In this document: positions 58,181 to 64,000 of the stretch, piece by piece | How the letters are laid out: the number at the start of each line of letters is the position of its first letter | How positions within the stretch are numbered: the first letter of the stretch is position 1 | NCBI RefSeq assembly: GCF_031755915.1 | Contig: NC_083380.1 | Location: forward strand, 10,354,001 to 10,418,000 | Source of the DNA: Ziziphus jujuba | Lineage: Eukaryota > Streptophyta > Magnoliopsida > Rosales > Rhamnaceae | DNA length: 64,000 bases | Direction of reading: 5' to 3' | The notes under the pieces: model-generated | Database searches by the model: none | Seen by the model: the letters and a program-made list of their open reading frames with translations, nothing else | Told to the model about the DNA's origin: nothing | Program-made: the position numbers and the translations under genes

Positions 58181-58993
58181 AAGAAATGGCGGTTTATGAA
58201 AATAACTAAAAGTCGCCTAAAATATATAACGACATATGATAAGATCAATTTGGCGACTCATAAATTTCGCGACTCTACACAAAATGTCGCTTAAAGAATT
58301 CTTCAAATTTTAGCGACATAAATATATTGCTGCATATGTCGCTAAATGGGTAAATGAGTCGCTAAAAATTCATAAATATGCGACTCTTATAATTTGTCGC
58401 TAAAACATGAACGGTTGCTAATTTGGAGACACTAAAAACTCGTTGCTAAAAATATACGGGTCGTTAAAAAAGCGATCCACACAATTTGTCGCGAAAACAT
58501 AATGCGTCGCCAAATAGGCGACAAAAAAAGCGTCGCTAAAAATTCATGAGTCGCTAATTTGGAGACACTAAAAACTAGTCGCTAAAAATATATGGTCATT
58601 AAAAGAGAGACTCACATAATTCATCGCAAAAAAATAATGCGTCGCTAAATAGGCGACAAAAAAATGTGTCGCTAAACATGAATGAGTTGCTATTCAGGAA
58701 GAATTTTTAGCGACATAAGTATTTGGCGACGTTTATGTAAGTGTCGCTAAAAAATTATAACGACTTTATTATAAAGCGTCGCTATTTTATGAGTCGCTAT
58801 AAGTACATTACTGTATGAGTCGCTAAAAATTAAATGTGCGTCGCGAAAAATTTTTAATAGGCGACTGTTATGATACGTCGCCTGTTATCTTATATATTTC
58901 ACGACAGGATATTTGGCGACTCCGTCGAATGCGTCGTTGTTTATTTAGTGCGACGCAGTACTTGCGTCGTGTATCAGCTCGATTCTAGTAGTG
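58180..58993. repeat. Right subterminal region of the CACTA element
   Basis: It is dense in GTCGCTAAAA / TCGCTAAA and GGCGAC motifs in both directions, but without the linker units of the other two arrays. A block of about 115 bp around TTTGGAGACACTAAAAACT recurs (about 58425-58540 and 58560-58670). It ends with the terminal TAGTAGTG at 58986-58993. Confidence 0.8.
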
Positions 58994-59575
58994 TTTTCTT
59001 CTGCATTGTTTCTGATCCATCGACCAATTATTGACCCATGAGTTATGGCAAAATCTCCACACTTGGGCACTCTTTTGCATCCTTAATGACTTTGTCTCCA
59101 TTTTCATTCTCTCGCTTCTGGTTTTGATCATACATAGAAGTAGATAATCTACCACTTCCAGTCTCATCTTACCTCCATCTCCACGATTGGAAACCTTCAC
59201 CAGTTCGGAACACTTCCTCACCACTCACTCCAAGCGCTTTCACACGAATATGTGTCCCTAATGTTCTTGAACCTCGGCCAAACCCCAACCCCAGTGGCTT
59301 TCTCTACAGAAATGGTGAAAGAGATGACAAAGAACCATGACATTGTTTTATCAAACCGACCTCAATCCACCGCAGCTAAAATGTTATTCTTCGCATGCCA
59401 AGGAATAACATATATAGAATATGTTTTGGCCAACCTTTTATTCTGGTTTGACTAGAAGTTGTCTAGGTGGTGGTGATGGTGATGAGTTAGAAACGAGTGA
59501 AGCTTATGGACTCAATATGTTTCTAAGAAAAGTTCCTCTCCGTCTCTTAGGAATACCATATTCCACTTAGTAAAT
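58994..59575 (+). pseudogene. CYP71 pseudogene right of the CACTA element, internally deleted
   Basis: From about 59050 it follows exon 1 of the intact gene at 34039: LVLIIH near 59120, LPPSP near 59170, NLGQTPTPVAFSTEMVKEM (59270-59320), then TKNHDIVLSNRPQSTAAKML. At about 59398 it jumps straight into the end of exon 2 (EYVLANLLFWFD at 59419, then GDGDELETSEAYGL and IPYST). C-helix, I-helix, ExxR, haem loop and the intron are missing, and the N-terminal part has frameshifts. The CACTA element sits immediately upstream. Confidence 0.88.
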
Positions 59576-60888
59576 CTATTTGTGATATAAGTTTATGAAG
59601 TTGTTCTATTGTTTAATAATTTTGCTATGATGTCAACCCCTAATTAATAGGGGTAGTGCCAATTTTCGGCAGAAAAAGATTGGTCTATTACAAAATGATC
59701 ATATGTCATTTGGGCACAGGTCCTTATAATAATATACACGTCGACACTCGTCATATTAGAGTTGTCAATGGTTCCCAGTTTAATCTCTAATTTTTCTGTG
59801 ATTTGTAGAATTTATATTCTGATCACTTTGCACTTGATTTCTATGCAGCAAGCTTGTTTTCCTAAAACGGTCGTGATTTGAAAGCATATTATTAATAAAA
59901 TCAGACCCAGTTTTTGTTCGTCTGATGTATTTAGATCTATAAATTTTCCATTGAAGATTTTACTTGCAACTATATGTTTTGAGAATTATTGTCCTTCGCA
60001 AATAATATTATATTATTACTCTATTTCCATCATTACACTTATCAAAGATTAAGCAATATTGTTCTGGGGACAAGTGAATCATAAAAAACATTAGTATTTC
60101 AAATAATAATCCGAATTTAAATCTCCCACAACAATATTAGAAAAAATAATTACAATAATTTTTAGATGAATTCAACCCAAAATTTTACACATAAAAGGAG
60201 TTTAGAATGGCTACTCGGCTGTCCTCGCAGCACAAACTGAACATTATTAAATAATATAGCTTGAAATTATTTATCTGTCCCATACGAAAAGACCAAAAAG
60301 TATAACTAGTCTCACCACCCCAAAGTATAACCTAAAAATTAAATAATATAAGAAATATACTTTTCGTGGCCAGTACTTGTTTAAAAAAAAAAAAAAAGTA
60401 ATTTTTTATAATTAAAATGGATGACTTTTTGTATAATTGAGAAATAATAATATCGTCATTTTTTGTTTTACTTTCTAGAGAAACGCAGGACCCATATGTT
60501 AAAATAGAGTAAATAATTTGTTCAGAACATATTTTAAATATGAGATAAAAATGCATTAGTATATCAAATGTTCAACATGCCAGTAAAGTGATTTAAAATT
60601 CTTGTTAAGCAAGTAGCAGTTTCTAATAATTTTCACATAAGTAGATAGATGTTACATAAAATGGAAACTATATTTACAATCTCACTTTAAAAGAAAAAAT
60701 AATCAATGGAGAAAATGTGAACTTCTATAATATTTGTCCTAAGAAAGAGGGAAAAAAAAAAAAAAAAAGCTTCTATTTGTAAGTGAAAATTAAGGGAATC
60801 ATCTGATTTTCTGTAAAATGGAATAATTTATTATTATTATTTTTCCTCTAGGTTTGGGTTATAATTTATAAGGGCTTACGGGTTAACG
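59576..60888. other. Intergenic, CYP71 3' flank then AT-rich sequence
   Basis: The first 400 bp are related to the flank at 36352-36620. Beyond that only poly-A/T runs (60380-60397, 60749-60769) are seen. Confidence 0.5.
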
Positions 60889-61158
60889 AAAATATCACGG
60901 GTGTGAATCCATGTGCTTGTGTACCACAAATCTCTGTATAAGAAGTCACATGTTATATTCCATATAAAAAAAATAATAATAAATAAAAAATTTATTTTCT
61001 TTTTTTAAAAATCATAAACTAAACCGCTGCAAGTGTGAATCCATGTGCTTTGTATCACAAATCTCTATATAAAAAGTCACAGTTATATTCCAAATAAAAA
61101 AATAGAAAGAAAAAAAAAATTATTTTCTTTTTTAAAAATCATAAATTAAACCGCTGCA
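60889..61158. repeat. Tandem duplication of about 130 bp
   Basis: Two copies share GTGTGAATCCATGTGCTT, CACAAATCTCT, AAAAATCATAAA and TAAACCGCTGCA; the second begins near 61031. Small indels in A runs separate them. Confidence 0.85.
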
Positions 61159-61459
61159 GTCAACAGTTATTATCTATAATTATTAAATTAAAAATTGTCC
61201 TCGTTCATTTGGCATTGGAAAATCTGCAATGTTCATATTGAATATTTGTCTATGACGAGCTAACAACTTATTTTAACGTTTCTTTTGATGGGGAAATTAT
61301 TTTAATTTGATGGCTATTTTTTTTTGAGTGACATGCATTGTCAACTAATGAGGGTGACTGATTGTGTTTTTCGTATATATAATTTTTTTGTTAGAAGTCT
61401 TATCTTGAATCCGTAAATTAATTAGGTGTTAGATCTTTTGGAATAACTTTGTTAACAAG

Positions 61460-61830
61460 ATCACTGGTTAAAATCTTCAAATTATGAATTAGGTTTGGTG
61501 CTAAAATTGTAACACTTTGTCTTTGTTGGTGTTCAATTAGTTACGGATTAAAATATCCAAATTATGAATTCGATTAGATCTGATGCTAAAGTTATAATGC
61601 TTCACCTTAATTGTCATCTTACTTTTTTGTTCCACCATTGATATTGTCCCTAATATAACGAGTGCTAAAACTGTACTACTCTGTCTTCATTGGCATCTTA
61701 TTCATCATTGATTAAAATATCTAAATTATGTATTCGATTAGATCTGGTGCTAAAATTATAATATCCCATCTCCACTAGCGACCCACTCTTTTGCTTTATC
61801 ATTGATACCGTTCCTAATTTAACCATCACA
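61460..61830. repeat. Degenerate repeats, three copies
   Basis: Blocks with TTAAAATAT(C/T)(C/T)AAATTATG and TTAGATCTG(A/G)TGCTAAA occur near 61465 (weak), 61545 and 61720. The origin is unknown; possibly remains of an LTR. Confidence 0.6.
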
Positions 61831-61961
61831 TCCTACATATTATAGGTTTTTTTTTCAAACTTTTCAAGAAGTCATCCATTTTGAAATTGCTCTCACTGGA
61901 AAGTGTTTAACTTCAAAGTTCTTACGAACTCTGAAGCCAATTATTTTGAAAAGACTTCAGC

Positions 61962-62315
61962 TGTGAAGTCTCACGTCGGTTAAAAAGGGGAATGAAATAC
62001 TCCTTATAAGTAGGTGTGGATACATTTCCCTTGAGAGGCCTTTTAAAACCTTGAGTGCTGGGTTGTAAGAGGATTCCGCAGGTCCAAAGAGGACAATATC
62101 TCATGCGGGTGGTCTGGGGTGTCACAGATGGTATCAGAGCTGAACCCGGATCAATGTGCCAGCGAGCACGCTGGGCCTCAAGGGGGTAGGATTGTGAAGT
62201 CCCACATCGGTTGGAAAGGGAAACGAAACATTCCTTATAAGTGGGTGTGGATACCTTTCCCTTAAGAAGCCTTTTAAAACCTTGAAGGTTGGGTTGTAAG
62301 AGGATTTCCTAGGCC
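61962..62315 (+). mobile_element. TRIM retrotransposon with both LTRs (LTR2 truncated)
   Basis: LTR1 is 61962-62126 (TGTGAAGTCTCACGTCGG ... GTGTCACA). The primer site TGGTATCAGAGC is at 62129-62140, intact. The internal part is about 66 bp, ending in the purine tract AAGGGGGTAGGA, and LTR2 starts at 62193 (TGTGAAGTCCCACATCGG). LTR2 is cut off near 62315, where gypsy LTR sequence begins. The element codes for no protein. The fragment at 3794-3975 belongs to the same family. Confidence 0.85.
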
Positions 62316-62796
62316 GCGAGTTAGAGGAAACCGATCTCAGATCTGGGTTCAGGGGGTCGAAACTAGTGGGAAAGGACGGGCGGTGCAACTAGAAACTGGC
62401 AGGAAAGTCGATTTCCCGACGAGCCGCCATGGTCATCGGAACCCGTCACTATCGATGGCACGCGTCCGGTAGCCACTGGTCGTGATTTTTGGAGGAGATG
62501 TAGATCGGAGGATGGTGAATGGATGGGACAGGCGGTGTGGCAAACGGAGGCCGAATCGGGGAGAAATCTGGGTTTGAAGCAATCGGCGCTGCCACCCAAA
62601 AAAGTCTCGATTCGGGCACTTCGGTGGTCCGGTAGCTATGAGATTTGATGGGCTGGTCGGAAATGGAAGGGGCAAGGTGGTGGTCGGGCGCGTGTATGGG
62701 TGAAATGGGTGGAGGACGACGAACGGAGGGTGGTCGTGGGATTAGGACTTGTCTAGGATTCCGGTGAGGAATCTTAAACGGGCCCTGACATCAGTT
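62316..62796. mobile_element. Rearranged gypsy LTR fragment
   Basis: Bases 62340-62660 run parallel (plus strand) to 53440-53760 in the GC-rich part of the gypsy LTR: GCAAACGGAGGCCG and TCGGTGGTCCGGT are shared. The end, 62745-62796 (TTGTCTAGGATTCCGGTGAG ... GGGCCCTGACA), matches the opposite strand of 51605-51660. The two parts are therefore in opposite relative orientation compared with the copy at 51605-54514. Confidence 0.7.
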
Positions 62797-63125
62797 GTTA
62801 AAAAAATATTTACTTTACATTTGAATGATTACAATTCTATATCTTGATGATATGCGATTGAATATCAGATAGCTTTTAACAGTAACATAGCCCATCGATG
62901 CATCCGTCTACATTTACCTTGGCAACATCACACACCAGATAGCTTTTAACAATAACATAGCCAACTATTTTAAAAAAACCTTAACTTTTAAAAGATTTTT
63001 ACTTTATATTTGAACCATCATAATTCCATATTTTGACGATATGTGATTGAACACTAGATTGCTTTTAACAATAACATAGCCTATTGGTGCACCTGTCTAC
63101 ATTTACCTTGATAATATCACACTAG
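62797..63125. repeat. Direct duplication of about 190 bp
   Basis: Blocks with ATTTTTACTTTA(C/T)ATTTGAA, GATATG(C/T)GATTGAA, TAGCTTTTAACAGTAACATAGCC (or close) and CTACATTTACCTTG occur twice, from about 62800 and about 62990. Confidence 0.8.
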
Positions 63126-64000
63126 TTCACCACTGATCATCACAATCCACCTTAGTATATTATTTATTGATATTGTCTAATTGTCTTACATCATTTCAAG
63201 CTCATAGGTCATGCAAAAATCCTTTATTCTAATTTATCCCAAAAAAAAAAAAAAAAAAACTAGGTATCTAGGCCATGTTATGTATTCTACTTAGTAAGAG
63301 CATACAGTCTGAATTCGACAATTAATACTTCATATAATCCTTTGTGCTAGCAATTATTTAATATTTTTTTTTCATTTATGCATATGATTAATTGTTAATT
63401 AGGTTACTTAGTCTCGACGAGGAATCAATTAATTAATCTATTCACTTCAAGGATCGAGTAATTAATATTAAATAATATCAGGATCACGATGAGGTGGGAA
63501 TCATTAGTCTGTTCCGCATATTCAGCAAAACCCAAGAAAAAGTTTACGGGAAAGATACTTCATGTGGTCTGTCATATATTAAAAAATAACGTTGCAATAA
63601 TTAATAAAAGAATGATACCTTACCCAAAAAATTATAATAAATAAATAAATAAATAATACTTTCTCAACAACAACAACAATAACAATAGATTGATATCTTA
63701 TATTAAAATAGGTTAAAAATATAATTTATATAAATAATGCTAATGATACTAAATAAATGTACAAAAACATACACCAAATATTTTATATTAATATTTATTT
63801 GTTAACATATTATTATAATTTAATATGGATAAATATACTCTTTAAAAAATAAATGTAATTAAATATTTATACATTCCATTTGGCATAGTGGTTCATTTAT
63901 TTGCCAGCGTTATCAAATCTACAATGGCACCGGTACATTTATTTGCGAGCGTTTTCTAATCTACAATGGAACTTATGTTATAGGATGGGCTTGAGGAGCC
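63126..64000. other. Intergenic to the right edge
   Basis: It contains a poly-A run (63241-63259), an AAAT run (63637-63655), and a direct repeat of about 50 bp near the end (63888-63990; CATTTATTTGC, AGCGTT and AATCTACAATGG recur). No gene is seen. Confidence 0.55.

Larger units (their letters stand above)
38585..58993. mobile_element. 20.4-kb CACTA (En/Spm-type) DNA transposon
   Basis: The left end is CACTATGCGAAAATTAAGC; the right end, read on the minus strand, is CACTACTAGAATCGAGC. Both are flanked by TTT (38582-38584 and 58994-58996), the 3-bp target duplication typical of CACTA elements. It carries subterminal repeats with GGCGAC/GTCGCC dyads, a TNP2 transposase gene (plus strand) and a divergent gene with an Ulp1-like protease domain (minus strand). 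Independent support for the ends comes from CYP71 homology on both outer sides. The terminal repeats differ beyond the first bases, and both genes are broken, so the copy is probably old and not autonomous. Confidence 0.85.

Noticed and set aside
62134..62675. Overlapping open frames of about 80 codons on the minus strand
   Set aside because: They fall in TRIM and gypsy LTR fragments and carry no domain.
1..64000. tRNA genes, microRNA hairpins or other small RNA genes
   Set aside because: No convincing tRNA or snoRNA signature was recognised by eye; tRNA-like matches are retrotransposon primer sites.

Overview
The window is nuclear DNA of a flowering plant, almost certainly a eudicot. It is very AT-rich, its genes are split by GT-AG introns, and it holds plant-specific CYP71 cytochrome P450s, an AFC/LAMMER kinase and plant transposon families (CACTA/TNP2, Copia, gypsy, LINE, TRIM). 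The paralogue types suit a woody rosid, but the sequence alone does not fix the species.

Layout. From 0 to 18 kb there is a CYP71A-like group on the minus strand: one gene cut by the left edge (exon 1 at 250-1164), one complete two-exon gene (15369-17756, 506 aa) and decayed copies (13817-14142, 14540-14640). The DNA between them is a transposon graveyard: TRIM pieces, a Cassandra-type TRIM carrying a 5S rRNA-like stretch, a LINE ORF1 remnant, and a Copia / LINE ORF2 / Copia mosaic. From 17.8 to 23.5 kb no gene is seen. From 23.5 to 26.7 kb lies a ten-exon AFC2-type LAMMER kinase (434 aa), the one clear housekeeping gene.

From 27.5 to 36.4 kb there is a second, distinct CYP71 group on the plus strand: a lightly damaged copy (27571-29226), a heavily damaged copy (29895-31543), a small remnant (about 32920-33113) and an apparently intact gene (34039-36351, 520 aa). 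Gene bodies and flanks share homology, so the group grew by tandem duplication.

From 38585 to 58993 a 20.4 kb CACTA (En/Spm-type) transposon sits in the upstream region of a further CYP71 copy, whose deleted remains continue at 58994-59575. The transposon has CACTA-type ends, a TTT target duplication, a left subterminal array of about 15 units with short dyads, a minus-strand gene ending in an Ulp1/C48 cysteine-protease domain (41948-45574), a central array of related units in inverted orientation (about 46700-49800), a plus-strand TNP2 transposase gene (50424-57687) and a short right terminal zone. The TNP2 gene is interrupted by a 3'-truncated gypsy element (51090-54514) flanked by a 339-bp direct duplication of the transposase exon. 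Both CACTA genes carry stops and frameshifts, so this copy looks non-autonomous today.

From 59.6 to 64 kb there are only repeats: tandem duplications, a TRIM with both LTRs, primer-binding site and purine tract, and a rearranged gypsy LTR fragment.

Functionally, the P450s are predicted ER-anchored monooxygenases of specialised metabolism with unknown substrates, and AFC2 is predicted to phosphorylate SR splicing factors. The strongest unusual structures are the inverted internal array of the CACTA element and the long duplication around the gypsy fragment.
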